Shown one piece after another: positions 34,488 through 43,574 of a stretch of 64,000 nt of DNA (its first letter is position 1; each line of letters opens with the position of its first letter). This DNA is from an uncultured Latescibacterota bacterium (GTDB lineage: Bacteria; Latescibacterota; UBA2968; UBA8231), in assembly GCA_958295495.1 (NCBI GenBank), contig OY282352.1, forward strand, positions 5,712,049 to 5,776,048. Direction: 5' to 3'. The notes beneath the pieces are model-generated. The model saw only the letters and a program-made list of their open reading frames with translations, was not told the origin of the DNA and did no database searches. The position numbers were made by a program, and so were the translations under genes.

Positions 34488-35586
34488 CGAGTTCCAGGCC
34501 GAGGATAGTCGATTTCAGTTCACTAGTCTTCCCATTTACCAGTACTGGTAGAGGAGAAATATCGTTAGCGGCAGGTTGATCTTGCCATTGCTCAAAGAAG
34601 GTCTGCACGTTCTCCTCATCTTCATCTGCCGGAATGTATCCTTCTTTACGTAGGGTTTGTTCATGGCCAAGGGCAAACAGTAATGCCATCCGGGCGTAGT
34701 CAAGTCCTAGTCGCTGTAACGTGCCGGGTAGGCGTATTATAACCGGAAGTGTCTCCAGCGGAAGGTGTAGCAAGTGAATACCAAGTATCCACTCTTGCAT
34801 CTGGAGTTCTTTAGCATAGACTTGCTGTAGGTCCTCGGATAAGTTAAGATGTGAGGTGATAGAACGCGCAAGAGTCATCGCGTCTAGAATGTGAGGGATG
34901 CGTCCTAGCCTCAGTTCGATCCATACAAGCCGATTCAGAGCAATCATTGCTTCAGGGATTATCTGTCCTTCTTCAACGAACGTTGCCAAAGTTCGCTCTG
35001 CAGCCGCTAACGCCTTATTCCTAGCTGCCCATGGAAGCCCCACGCGTTCAAAGGCGTAACTGACACCGGTCAGCGTCGTTACAAGCTCTTCAGAATATTC
35101 TTCCTTAGTTAGTAGCTCCTCGGCTCGTCCGAACCACTGGATTGCTTCATAGAATTTTTTTTGTTTCACCTTCTGCGTTGCCCGGTTGACGTATGCTATG
35201 CCTGCTTCGCCATCGCTGCGTCTCTGCCTCATGGCATTTGCCAACTTATCGTAGAGTATGTCGAATGCAGGACTATCAACGTATTCACCGAGTTCTCTAA
35301 CGAGATCGAATAGGTGCTCTGTAGAATACGCAACCAAGCTATCTGATTTGTCAACGACTTCTGCTAGCTCCCGCCAACCTTCTTCTACCTCATCGGATCT
35401 ACTATCGTATTGAGCACGGATCGTCCGCATCAGTATCAGGCTCGTACGTGCTTGGAGGGAGTTGTTAGGCCGTGTAGAATCAGCCACCATAGCCTCTAGC
35501 ATAGTAGCCAAGCGCTGAAAGCGGGGCTCGAGCTTGGCATTCTGAGCTTCTATCCGACCCGAAACCGCCGAAGGCAGTAAGAGCAT
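34435..35586 (-). CDS. TPR-like helical protein of unknown function, possibly truncated at the 5' end
   Basis: 383 residues, almost entirely helical with TPR-like spacing (for example YVNRATQKVKQKKFYEAIQW and AEELLTKEEYSEELVTTL). The frame stays open 66 bases upstream of the ATG to a TAG at 35653-35655 (giving FYEKVEQYAEKSTQAH) without a usable start, and only a weak ribosome site precedes 35586, suggesting that the true N-terminus has been lost. The 3' end overlaps the next frame. No enzyme motif is seen. Composition is AT-richer than gatB next to it. Together with the 33693 frame it looks like a decaying acquired gene. Confidence 0.5.
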   Translation of the reverse strand: MLLLPSAVSGRIEAQNAKLEPRFQRLATMLEAMVADSTRPNNSLQARTSLILMRTIRAQYDSRSDEVEEGWRELAEVVDKSDSLVAYSTEHLFDLVRELGEYVDSPAFDILYDKLANAMRQRRSDGEAGIAYVNRATQKVKQKKFYEAIQWFGRAEELLTKEEYSEELVTTLTGVSYAFERVGLPWAARNKALAAAERTLATFVEEGQIIPEAMIALNRLVWIELRLGRIPHILDAMTLARSITSHLNLSEDLQQVYAKELQMQEWILGIHLLHLPLETLPVIIRLPGTLQRLGLDYARMALLFALGHEQTLRKEGYIPADEDEENVQTFFEQWQDQPAANDISPLPVLVNGKTSELKSTILGLELVVETPNNITSFGIVEGR

Positions 35587-35695
35587 CCAGAGATTCCGGA
35601 GAAGACCGACATCATGGGCTTGGGTGGACTTTTCGGCGTACTGTTCAACTTTTTCGTAGAATTGACTGAATATCGTCTATCTAACCAAGTTTTTT

Positions 35696-35730
35696 GTAGC
35701 ATATTCGGATGTGGATTCCGAATATGCTAC
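35696..35730. repeat. Perfect 14-bp inverted repeat
   Basis: gtagcatattcgga (35696-35709) is repeated inverted at 35717-35730 around a 7-base spacer. The spacer sequence atgtggattc recurs at 35739. It lies between the gatB stop and the truncated TPR-like gene. No T-run follows on either strand, so it is not a standard terminator; it may be the end of a former mobile element or a recombination site. Confidence 0.7.
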
Positions 35731-35789
35731 GTTCTCAGATGTGGATTCAGCGGCCTCACCTTCTCAGCCAGATCGAAGTTCCATCCTTT

Positions 35790-37220
35790 TTATACCCCGA
35801 GCTGCTGGCGCAACAATTCTTGCACGAGTTGCGGGTTGGCCTTCCCCTGTGTCGCCCGCATTACCTGACCCATCAGAAATTGCACGGTTTTGTGGTTGCC
35901 GCCCTTGATTTTTGCGACGGCGTCGGGATGCGCGGCGATCGCTTCGGCCACCGCTTGGTCGAGTTCCCCGCTGTCGGAGATTTGCCCGAGGCCGTGCGCG
36001 GCGACAATCTCGGCGGGCGAGCCGCCCTGTTCCCACAGTTGGCCAAAGACTTCGCGGGCCGCGTTTTGGTTGATCGTGCCCTTTTTGACTAAGGAGAGCA
36101 ACTCGACGAGCGCGGCTGGCTGGACCTCGACGTCTTCAATCGACTGGCCCTCGGCGTTGAGGTGGCGAAAAATTTCCCCGGTGATCCAGTTGCCCACCTG
36201 CTTGGGGTCTGCGCCTTGCACTTGGGCGGCCTCTTCGAAATACGCGGCCACGGCTTGGTCCTCGATCAAGGCGGCGATCTCTTGCGGGTTGAGTCCGTAG
36301 GCGGAGGCAAAGCGCGCGGCCTTGGCGGCGGGCAACTCGGGCAAGCTGGCGCGGACTCTGGTGATCCACTCGTCGTCTAAGTCTGCGACCAGCAGGTCGG
36401 GCTCCGGGAAGTAGCGGTAGTCGTCCGAGGTCTCTTTGCTGCGCTGTGGAAGAGTGATGTTGGCGCGTTCATCCCAGCCCATGGTCTCTTGGCGGATGTG
36501 GCCGCCGGCTTCGACGATGCGTTGCTGGCGCTCGGCTTCGTAGGCGATGGCACTGCGCACGGCGCGGAAGGAATTGAGGTTTTTGACCTCGACCTTGGTG
36601 CCCAATTCTCGGCTGCCCGCGGGCCGGATCGAGATGTTGGCCTCGCAGCGCATGGCCCCTTTCTCCATGTCGCCAGAGGACGCGCCTAGGTAGCGGACGA
36701 TCTGGCGAATTTGGGTGAGATAAGCATAGCTTTCGTCGGCCGAGCGGAGCGAGGAATCGGTGACGATTTCCATCAGGGGCACGCCGGCGCGGTTGTAGTC
36801 TATCAGGCTGGCGCGGCCGGCGTGCTGGAGCTTGCCGGTGTCTTCTTCGAGATGGACGCGGACGACGCCGATCTGCTTGGGGCCCCTCTCGCCGTCGATC
36901 GCGAGCCAACCACTCTCGCACAAGGGCTGTTCGTACTGCGAGATTTGGTAGCCCTTGGGCAGATCGGGATAGACGTAGTTTTTGCGCGCAAAGACGCTGC
37001 GGGGCTTGACTTGGCAATGCAGGGCCATGCCGGTCATAACCGTCAGCTCGACAGCGCGCCTGTTGATCGTAGGCAAAGCGCCGGGCTGGCCGGTACACAC
37101 CGGGCAGATATGGGCGTTGGCCGCCACCTGAAAGTGATCGGCCGCGCAGGCGCAAAACATCTTGGAGGCGGTTTGCAACTCGACGTGGACTTCCATGCCG
37201 ATGACGGTTTCGTAGCGCAA
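35790..37220 (-). CDS. gatB: Aspartyl/glutamyl-tRNA amidotransferase subunit B
   Basis: Subunit of GatCAB, which converts Glu-tRNA-Gln or Asp-tRNA-Asn to the amide form. 476 residues. IGMEVHVELQTASKMFC (kinase-domain start), ICPVCTGQPGALPTIN with zinc-binding Cys residues, KNYVYPDLPKGYQISQYEQP, and RCEANISIRP are family signatures; the C-terminal YqeY-like tRNA-binding domain ends GKANPQLVQELLRQQL. The partner genes gatA and gatC are not in the window. ATG follows AAGGAG-like sequence (GGAGTACCCC) on this strand. Confidence 0.97.
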   Translation of the reverse strand: MRYETVIGMEVHVELQTASKMFCACAADHFQVAANAHICPVCTGQPGALPTINRRAVELTVMTGMALHCQVKPRSVFARKNYVYPDLPKGYQISQYEQPLCESGWLAIDGERGPKQIGVVRVHLEEDTGKLQHAGRASLIDYNRAGVPLMEIVTDSSLRSADESYAYLTQIRQIVRYLGASSGDMEKGAMRCEANISIRPAGSRELGTKVEVKNLNSFRAVRSAIAYEAERQQRIVEAGGHIRQETMGWDERANITLPQRSKETSDDYRYFPEPDLLVADLDDEWITRVRASLPELPAAKAARFASAYGLNPQEIAALIEDQAVAAYFEEAAQVQGADPKQVGNWITGEIFRHLNAEGQSIEDVEVQPAALVELLSLVKKGTINQNAAREVFGQLWEQGGSPAEIVAAHGLGQISDSGELDQAVAEAIAAHPDAVAKIKGGNHKTVQFLMGQVMRATQGKANPQLVQELLRQQLGV

Positions 37221-37276
37221 GGGGTACTCCTTGGGGGCGTTAGTAGGTTAGGGCGCGTTGATAGGCTTATGTATTG

Positions 37277-37822
37277 TCACGACCGCGATAACAAGCCTTT
37301 TTCTTTAATCAGCTCATTGGAAATCCCCGATTTTACTTGAATGCCTTTGTAGCTCCAGTTCGTTAGAACCGCACGTGCTTTCTTGGGGATTACAATAGCA
37401 TTCACCGCTTCTCCATAGCGGCCAGTGAAATTATACTCCCAGATCAAGACAACCATTCGATAGAGCAATTTCCCCGTTTTTGCTTGCCTTTCAGTCAGTG
37501 GCGCAATCGTAAAGGTCAGGGTCGAGCGGTCGCTGCGTACCGTCTTTAGGTCAAAGTTCAAGGGATCTTCAAAGTCGGGACTTTGGGAATCGTTCCGAGC
37601 AAACTGAAAGTCCTGTTCGATGAAAAATTCTTCCAAGTCTTTTTCCCAGAGCTTGCTATTCCCCTGTCGCTCTTGGGGATTTTCTATCTGAATGGTGCGC
37701 TTGGCAAGCAAGTATTCGAGAATCAGGTTTTCCAATTTTTTCAATGGAATTTCTGTGCGCTTGGGACGCAAGTACTTGAGAATGAGTTTGCCCAATTTTT
37801 TGAATGGAATCGCCATTAGCAT
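37277..37822 (-). CDS. Putative type II restriction endonuclease (PD-(D/E)xK)
   Basis: 181 residues from ATG 37822, which comes ten bases after the methyltransferase stop; an ATG two codons later is equally possible. Not recognised by family. SQSPDFEDPLNFDLKTVRSD fits a PD-(D/E)xK nuclease core (PD, then Asp-x-Lys), preceded by an acidic helix (KDLEEFFIEQD). The first 40 residues contain a 20-residue duplication: KKLGKLILKYLRPKRTEI followed by KKLENLILEYLLAKRTIQI. Gene order behind an N6-adenine methyltransferase supports a restriction role. AT-rich relative to gatB on the other side, indicating transfer with its partner. Confidence 0.5.
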   Translation of the reverse strand: MLMAIPFKKLGKLILKYLRPKRTEIPLKKLENLILEYLLAKRTIQIENPQERQGNSKLWEKDLEEFFIEQDFQFARNDSQSPDFEDPLNFDLKTVRSDRSTLTFTIAPLTERQAKTGKLLYRMVVLIWEYNFTGRYGEAVNAIVIPKKARAVLTNWSYKGIQVKSGISNELIKEKGLLSRS

Positions 37823-37832
37823 CTCGATTAAT

Positions 37833-40358
37833 TCACTCTGGGCCGTTTTGGGACAATTCTGGACGGGCTTTAGTCCAACGAAACATGATCGCCTCATTTA
37901 GAGCGGTCTTGATTTTCTTTTGCAAACTGTGAATTTTATCGCCGCTGTACCCAAATCCTCTTAAAAATAGCTCGTCGAGTTGGTCGATGAGGTGATAGGC
38001 TTTTTCGTCTTTGCGGTCTTGAACATTCAAAATGGGATCCATGATATTCAATAATTCTTCTCTTATGCTTGAGGGAAATGAAGCAAAATCGGGACACGGC
38101 AAATTGTTGAGGTGACCAACTTGGATTTTCAACATAAAGCTACCATCAAATCGCGCACGGTGAAGTCCGCTACCCTCTAGCAATAGATGGGCAATTCTAC
38201 TAGAGAGAAACAGAAAGAGGAGAACGTCGAGCTCGTGGTCGCCAGAGGGTTCGATAACTTGGAATTGATCGGTTGCATAAATGCTAAATTTGTTCCAGAA
38301 GACGCCAATGGTTGTATCGACGATACATTGAACAGCAATGGCTGGAGGGTTGGGCAGCGAGAGTGTATACCACTCTGGGCAATGGCCTTTAATGGACATG
38401 CGATTGGCCAAGTGGTCGGCTCTAGTGCCGCATTCCTGAATGTACTTGAAAACGGGTTCGCTTTCGTTTACTCGCCTGTATAAGTTCAGCAATCTAAAGG
38501 GAGTGCGCCGAGGAATGACAAAGCCGCGCAGGCCACGCGAATTTTTTACTGCGGGGACCAAGTGCTTAGAGGAAACGTTGGCGAAAAAGTTCAGAAATGG
38601 CTCGCGATCTTCTCGCAACAGAAAAAAGGCATTCCAACCTGTTTTTACGCCCATTTTAGCTCGAGTATATCGAGACAATATATTAGTGCAAAATGAAATC
38701 AACTCTTTGCGGATTTGAGTCTGAAAGAAAAGCGTTTCGGTCCAGTTGTCAGAGAGTGCGAGTTCCCGCCGTTTTACGGGGCGGCCCTCAGTTGTGCTCA
38801 GAGGCTGCTTCCAGTTAGAAATATGACTAAAGAGCAGGCTGTCGCCAGTAGGTTTACCGCGGTTTAAGGTCAAAATGACGGTATTCGCTTTCGCCTTCAT
38901 GCCCGATTGGGTAAAGGGGTGGGTGTGCAGTGTGAATACATGGCGCAAATCGACCTCGTTGGTCAAGTGATGCCGCATGGATTTTCCGTACTTGGTATCG
39001 AAGAAGTTGCGAGACGTGATATACGATAGGACCCCCTCGCGATTGAGGATTTCAATGCCGCGCAATATGAAGAACGTGCTCAAATCCGACGTAGGTTTAA
39101 GCGGATAGGCAGGATTAGTGGCATTCCAGTGCTCGATGAATTCGCGTTTGCCGCGAATGCTATTCTGCTGGCTTAGAGGGACGAAAGGCGGGTTTCCCAG
39201 AGAAATATCAAATCCGTCAAACTGGCTCAAAAAAGACCGCACGTCTGCTTGCCTCAGAGCAGCAGGTGCGTCATCAAATATGGAGAGTTGGTAACTAGGG
39301 CTGGAGGACGCAAGCGGGATGAGGGCATTGCCTACTGTTAGGTTATTCAGAGGTGCTAAGACGCAATTTGGCGTCGAGGTGGATAACAGTGCCCGCTCCA
39401 GTAGCCACAGACGCAATTTGGCTAAATCGAGGGCTTGGGGCGCAATATCTATCCCGTAGATGTTTTGCTCGAATATCCTTCTTATGATAGGTGCCTTAGA
39501 ACTGCTGTTTGCGTGCAATAGGGAGGTAAACTGAAAAAAGTCCACGAGAACGTTCGCGGCTGCTACCAGAAAGGCCCCAGCCCCTACCGCCGGGTCAATT
39601 ATCCGCACTGTTTTCAGCGAGTGCTCGATCCAAGAGAGGATATCGGGGTGGCGGTTCGCATAACTCCGGCGAGCTGCGCTATCAGTGTGTGAGAAAGCCC
39701 GCAAGAGCAGGTCGGCAGCCTTAAATTCTCTGGTATATTTGCTTAGCAACCAGTTTTCAATGGCGTGGCGGGCAATGTTATAACAAAGTTCGTCGGGCGT
39801 AAAATACGTTCCCGTCTCCTTGCGATTGATGCCGCGTTCGTATAGATAACCTAAGATCCATGGCTCGATGTTGGGTAGATGATTCTCAGCGGGTGTTTTA
39901 TCAGTAGGGGAAAGATGCCAATTGTACTTGGGAAAAACGCCACATATAAGTTGATGTAACCGCTCGCTATCAACTGTTGTCGCCGCAGCAAAGGGCAGTG
40001 CAAACACCGCTTTGTCCAGATAGGGGAGCCCTTGAAAAAGTGGATGCTCGTTAAGCGCAGGCGTTCTGCAAGCGAGAGGAACGGAGAGAATTTGATCGAA
40101 TAATATGTTGACGAAGTCCTCGTAGAGGTCCTGCTCCTTTGCAAGTACCATTTGCGCGGCGTTCTGAAGATAGTTTTCCCTCTTTGTTCCCAAGTATCCA
40201 TTTTTTTGTAAAAACTGTACGAATATCAGGCGTGATACGAGAGCGATTTCCGCCGCGTTCCGCTCTGCTCCCTGCACAATAAGCCCGGGCGCATGTTTTT
40301 TGAGATCGCCAAATAAAAGCAGTGAGGTATCCTGCGTTTCGTTTGTTCTCTGGGGCAT
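37833..40358 (-). CDS. N6-adenine DNA methyltransferase, Eco57I/type IIG-like
   Basis: 841 residues from the ATG at 40358 (a TTG at 40376 is possible). A helical N-terminus is followed by RKETGTYFTPDELCYNIARH, motif I VRIIDPAVGAGAFLVAAANV near residue 255, GIDIAPQALDLAKLRLWL, and motif IV DISLGNPPFVPLSQQN near residue 385. The remaining 400 residues are probably a target-recognition domain (two-part, ending in VGHLNNLPCPDFASF). No clear nuclease motif is seen at the N-terminus, so the small downstream gene probably supplies cleavage. Strongly AT-richer than the flanking gatB and peptidase genes. Confidence 0.85.
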   Translation of the reverse strand: MPQRTNETQDTSLLLFGDLKKHAPGLIVQGAERNAAEIALVSRLIFVQFLQKNGYLGTKRENYLQNAAQMVLAKEQDLYEDFVNILFDQILSVPLACRTPALNEHPLFQGLPYLDKAVFALPFAAATTVDSERLHQLICGVFPKYNWHLSPTDKTPAENHLPNIEPWILGYLYERGINRKETGTYFTPDELCYNIARHAIENWLLSKYTREFKAADLLLRAFSHTDSAARRSYANRHPDILSWIEHSLKTVRIIDPAVGAGAFLVAAANVLVDFFQFTSLLHANSSSKAPIIRRIFEQNIYGIDIAPQALDLAKLRLWLLERALLSTSTPNCVLAPLNNLTVGNALIPLASSSPSYQLSIFDDAPAALRQADVRSFLSQFDGFDISLGNPPFVPLSQQNSIRGKREFIEHWNATNPAYPLKPTSDLSTFFILRGIEILNREGVLSYITSRNFFDTKYGKSMRHHLTNEVDLRHVFTLHTHPFTQSGMKAKANTVILTLNRGKPTGDSLLFSHISNWKQPLSTTEGRPVKRRELALSDNWTETLFFQTQIRKELISFCTNILSRYTRAKMGVKTGWNAFFLLREDREPFLNFFANVSSKHLVPAVKNSRGLRGFVIPRRTPFRLLNLYRRVNESEPVFKYIQECGTRADHLANRMSIKGHCPEWYTLSLPNPPAIAVQCIVDTTIGVFWNKFSIYATDQFQVIEPSGDHELDVLLFLFLSSRIAHLLLEGSGLHRARFDGSFMLKIQVGHLNNLPCPDFASFPSSIREELLNIMDPILNVQDRKDEKAYHLIDQLDELFLRGFGYSGDKIHSLQKKIKTALNEAIMFRWTKARPELSQNGPE

Positions 40359-40379
40359 TTTGCGTAGTGCGTTCAAGCT

Positions 40380-42257
40380 TCAGGCAAAGAGGACGTGCTG
40401 GCGGAGGAAGGCTTCGCAGGCTTGGTAGAAGGCCCGCACGGTCTCGGGTTTGCGCCAGCCGTGGCCCTCGCCTTCGTACAGATGATAGACGTGCGGTATG
40501 TTGCGGCGGCGCAACGAGGCGACGATCTCCTCGGCTTGGGCCGGGGGCACGACTTGGTCATCGGTCCCCTGAAAGATGGCGAGCGGGTCGCATAGCTGGT
40601 CGGCGGCGTAGATCGGCGAGCGAGCGCGATAGACCTCAGCGGCTTCGGGCAGAGGGCCGATCATGGAGTCGAGGTAGCGGGACTCAAATTTGTGGGTGTC
40701 CGCGGCGAGAGTGAAGAGGTTGGCCACGCCGTAGAGGCAGATGCCGGCGCGGAAAAAGCCGGGCCGCGTGGTCAGCACCCGCAAGACCGTGTAGCCACCG
40801 GCACTGCCGCCCATGATGACGAGGCGCTCCGGGTCGGCGAGGCCGCTGGCGACGAGGTGCTGGGCACCGCCGATGGCGTCTTCGACATCGAGGACGCCCC
40901 AGCGGGTGCGCAGGGCACTCATGTACTCCCGACCGCGCCCGGTGCTACCTCGGTAGTCAATGTCGAGGACGGCAAAGCCACGAGTGGCAAAAAACTGATT
41001 GGTGGCTTCGAAGCCGGTCTCGACTTGGCCGGTGGGGCCGCCGTGGATCATGACAATCAGCGGCGGTTGGCCTTGGCCGGTAAAGTGGCGGCTGGCCGGA
41101 GGATAGTACAGCCCGTGAACTTGCGTGGCGTCCTCGCTGGCCCAAGAAACCGGCTCGGGCGGGGAGAGATCGGCGGGGGCCAGCGACTCGCTGGCGGAGC
41201 GAGCGCGGACTGTTACTTGGGTAGTAGTACCGGCGACGATGCGGGCGGGGATCGCGCTGGCCGCGGCAATGCAGGCCAAGCCCTTGCCGCGCGGGGCCGC
41301 AGCGAGCTGTTCGATGTGGGTGTATGCGGCCAGTGCCGCGACCTTGGCGACCGTCCCACTGGCGAAGTCGAGCGCGTAGGCTAGGCGCTGAGCGTTCTCG
41401 CTGCGCACGAAATACAAGGTGCGGCTATCGGCGGCCCACGCAAATGCCCGTAGTCCCTGTACCCAAGCGGGACCGGCGATGTCGCTGGCGTCCTCGCACA
41501 GGCAGCGCGTGGCACCGCTGGCGAGGTCGCGGCACCAGAGGTTGCTGTAGCCGCGCTCGTCCGAGGCATAGACCAGATAGCGACCGTCGGGCGAAAAACA
41601 AGGCTGGGCAATGGCAGTGTCCGCGTCGCCGGCGAGCACCTCGGTTGCGCGCAGGCTGGGCAGCCCGTGGCGGCTGTGTGCAAGCTGGCCCAGCACTAGG
41701 CGGGTGCCGTCCCAAGGCATTTGCGGATGATCCCACTCGATCCAAGCCAAGCGGTCGCCTCTGGGGTGCCAAGCTGGCTGCATGTAGAAGTCGGCCCCCT
41801 GCACGAGGATTTGCGGCCAAAAGCGCCCGGCGACATCGACGATGGCCAGGGTGTCGCGGTCCTCGTAACTGTGGACGTACGCGAGATGACGCCCGGTTGG
41901 CGCAGGGGCAGGAGACGCGGCGCGACCAAACTGGGGGGTGATCGCCTCGGCTGGGCCGCCGGCTAGCGGCTGGCGGTAGAGGCGGCCGCCGTGCTCGGCG
42001 AAGTACGCGTGGCCGCGGGCTACAGCCAAATCGCCGCCGCCGTAGCCGACTTGGGCGCGCACCGAGAGCGCGGTGTTGAGGTCGCGCGGGGCAGTCCCCG
42101 GTTTTTGGCAGACGAGCACGCCCTGCGGCCCCCGGCCCTCCAGCCAGACGAGGGTGCGGCCGTCGGCATCCCAAGCCACATCGCGGAGGCGCGTGGAACT
42201 GGCCAACTCGTCGGGCGAGAGGGGGCTGGACCACAGGCCGAAAGGGCGGATTTCCAC
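40380..42257 (-). CDS. S9 family serine peptidase (prolyl oligopeptidase/acylaminoacyl peptidase type)
   Basis: 625 residues; GTG start directly after the stop of the VOC gene. The N-terminal two thirds form a TolB/WD-type beta-propeller (repeats such as FSPDGRYLVYASDERGYSNLW). The C-terminal alpha/beta hydrolase has VIMIHGGPTGQ (oxyanion region), nucleophile elbow IMGGSAGGYTVLR, GTDDQVVPPAQAE (catalytic Asp) and YEGEGHGWRKPE (catalytic His). Degrades short peptides, cytoplasmic since no signal peptide is seen. The methyltransferase gene follows with 21 bp or less between. Confidence 0.93.
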   Translation of the reverse strand: MEIRPFGLWSSPLSPDELASSTRLRDVAWDADGRTLVWLEGRGPQGVLVCQKPGTAPRDLNTALSVRAQVGYGGGDLAVARGHAYFAEHGGRLYRQPLAGGPAEAITPQFGRAASPAPAPTGRHLAYVHSYEDRDTLAIVDVAGRFWPQILVQGADFYMQPAWHPRGDRLAWIEWDHPQMPWDGTRLVLGQLAHSRHGLPSLRATEVLAGDADTAIAQPCFSPDGRYLVYASDERGYSNLWCRDLASGATRCLCEDASDIAGPAWVQGLRAFAWAADSRTLYFVRSENAQRLAYALDFASGTVAKVAALAAYTHIEQLAAAPRGKGLACIAAASAIPARIVAGTTTQVTVRARSASESLAPADLSPPEPVSWASEDATQVHGLYYPPASRHFTGQGQPPLIVMIHGGPTGQVETGFEATNQFFATRGFAVLDIDYRGSTGRGREYMSALRTRWGVLDVEDAIGGAQHLVASGLADPERLVIMGGSAGGYTVLRVLTTRPGFFRAGICLYGVANLFTLAADTHKFESRYLDSMIGPLPEAAEVYRARSPIYAADQLCDPLAIFQGTDDQVVPPAQAEEIVASLRRRNIPHVYHLYEGEGHGWRKPETVRAFYQACEAFLRQHVLFA

Positions 42258-42632
42258 TCAGCTTTGCTCCATCAGTTCAATCTTGACGTGGTCCGGGCCG
42301 TTGATGAAGGCGATGCGGCTGCCGTCATCGAGCGTCACCGGCCCCATCCAGATCTCGACGTTGTGCTCGGCGAGGTCGGCGAGGGTTTGATCGAAGTCGT
42401 CGGAGGCGAGGGCGAGGTGGTCGTAGCCCTGATAGCGCCCCAATTCCATCGGGGCAAACTCGCGGTCCGTGACGGTGATTTGCACCGCGCCAATGTGGAC
42501 TGGAACCCACGTCGCACCGCCGCGCTCAAAGGGCGGATCGCTGGTGGCACCGAAGAGCTTTTTGTACCAAGCGACCGCGGCGTGGACGTCGGCGGCCTCG
42601 TGGTGGATGTGGTTGAAGGTGTAGTTGGGCAT
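42258..42632 (-). CDS. VOC (glyoxalase/bleomycin-resistance) superfamily protein
   Basis: 124 residues, one vicinal-oxygen-chelate module pair. MPNYTFNHIHHEAADVHAAV supplies the first metal His; YQGYDHLALASDDFDQTL supplies the second-half His, and the C-terminal DHVKIELMEQ the Glu ligand. AAAGGA precedes the ATG. The chemistry is not predictable from sequence. Between a sugar isomerase and an S9 peptidase on the same strand, probably one operon. Confidence 0.88.
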   Translation of the reverse strand: MPNYTFNHIHHEAADVHAAVAWYKKLFGATSDPPFERGGATWVPVHIGAVQITVTDREFAPMELGRYQGYDHLALASDDFDQTLADLAEHNVEIWMGPVTLDDGSRIAFINGPDHVKIELMEQS

Positions 42633-42704
42633 GAGGAATCCTTTCTTTATCAGTGCCCGAAAGTTCGCAAAAAGGGCGCTGCTGTCAAGGGAGTTTAGCG
42701 CGCG

Positions 42705-43523
42705 TCACAGGGCGGCGGCAAGGCCCTTGAGATAGTGCAAACTGCCGGCGGCAATGGTGCGCGGATCCGGGCTAAAATCGAATACTTCCACTGAGACGTA
42801 GCGCTGATAGTCCAACTCCGTTAGCGTCCGCATGACGCTGGCGAAGTCGGTGTTGCCAAAGCCGGGGCCGCGCTTGTTGGCGTCGTTGACATGGATGTGA
42901 TAGAGGTGCTGGCCGGAGTCGCGCAAAAGCTGGGCGACGGAAATTTCCTCGGTCGAACCGGAGCACACATCGACCATGGTCTGGAAGTGCGGGTGGTCGA
43001 TCTCGGCGACCATTTTGCGCGCTTGCGCACAGGTGGAGATGATGTTCGTCTGCTCCTTGCTCAGGGACTCTATGCAGAGATAGACGCCGTGCTGTTCGGC
43101 CAACTCCAAGCTGCCTTCAAACGCCCCGCGCATGCGGCTCCAGCACTCTTGGTAATCCCACCCTTCCTGCACGTTGCGCTGCATGGGCGAGCCAATGATC
43201 ATCACTCGGCCGCCGAGGTCGCCGCAGAATTGGACTAGTTCCTTAAAGTACGCGCAGGTGCGCTGGTAGATGGCCGGGTCGGGATGGGTGATGTATAGCC
43301 CGTCGGGGCTGGCCAAAAGCCAGTGCAGGCCGGCGATTTCCACGCCGGCGCGTTCGGCGGCAGCGCGGATTTGGGCGCGGCGCGACGCAGGGATGTCTTC
43401 GACGCTGTCGGCGAGGGTAAAGGGGGCGATTTCGACGGCTTCGTATCCGAGGTCGGCCGCATAGTCGAAGACCTCTTCGATGGGCCAGTCGGTAAAGTAC
43501 TCGTTACAAGTGGCGAATTTCAT
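42705..43523 (-). CDS. Sugar phosphate isomerase/epimerase (xylose isomerase-like TIM barrel)
   Basis: 272 residues. MKFATCNEYFTDWPIEEVF and YEAVEIAPFTL start the AP-endonuclease-2-type barrel; GLHWLLASPDG, YLCIESLSKEQTN, MVDVCSGSTEE and LYHIHVNDANKRGPGFG carry the metal-binding Glu, Asp and His residues. The substrate is unknown; Gfo/Idh/MocA partners elsewhere in the window fit inositol or ketose metabolism. AAGGAG precedes the ATG by nine bases. Its first 80 bp (43441-43520) are repeated with one mismatch at 44257-44336, beyond the adjacent toxin-antitoxin pair. Confidence 0.92.
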   Translation of the reverse strand: MKFATCNEYFTDWPIEEVFDYAADLGYEAVEIAPFTLADSVEDIPASRRAQIRAAAERAGVEIAGLHWLLASPDGLYITHPDPAIYQRTCAYFKELVQFCGDLGGRVMIIGSPMQRNVQEGWDYQECWSRMRGAFEGSLELAEQHGVYLCIESLSKEQTNIISTCAQARKMVAEIDHPHFQTMVDVCSGSTEEISVAQLLRDSGQHLYHIHVNDANKRGPGFGNTDFASVMRTLTELDYQRYVSVEVFDFSPDPRTIAAGSLHYLKGLAAAL

Positions 43524-43574
43524 GTGCGGTGCTCCTTATTGTGGTTGGGCTTAGAATTTCTATGTTCGGACTTC

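Noticed and set aside
35696..35730. Inverted repeat as an intrinsic terminator of gatB
   Set aside because: On the gatB strand the hairpin is followed by A residues, not T, and on the other strand by mixed sequence.
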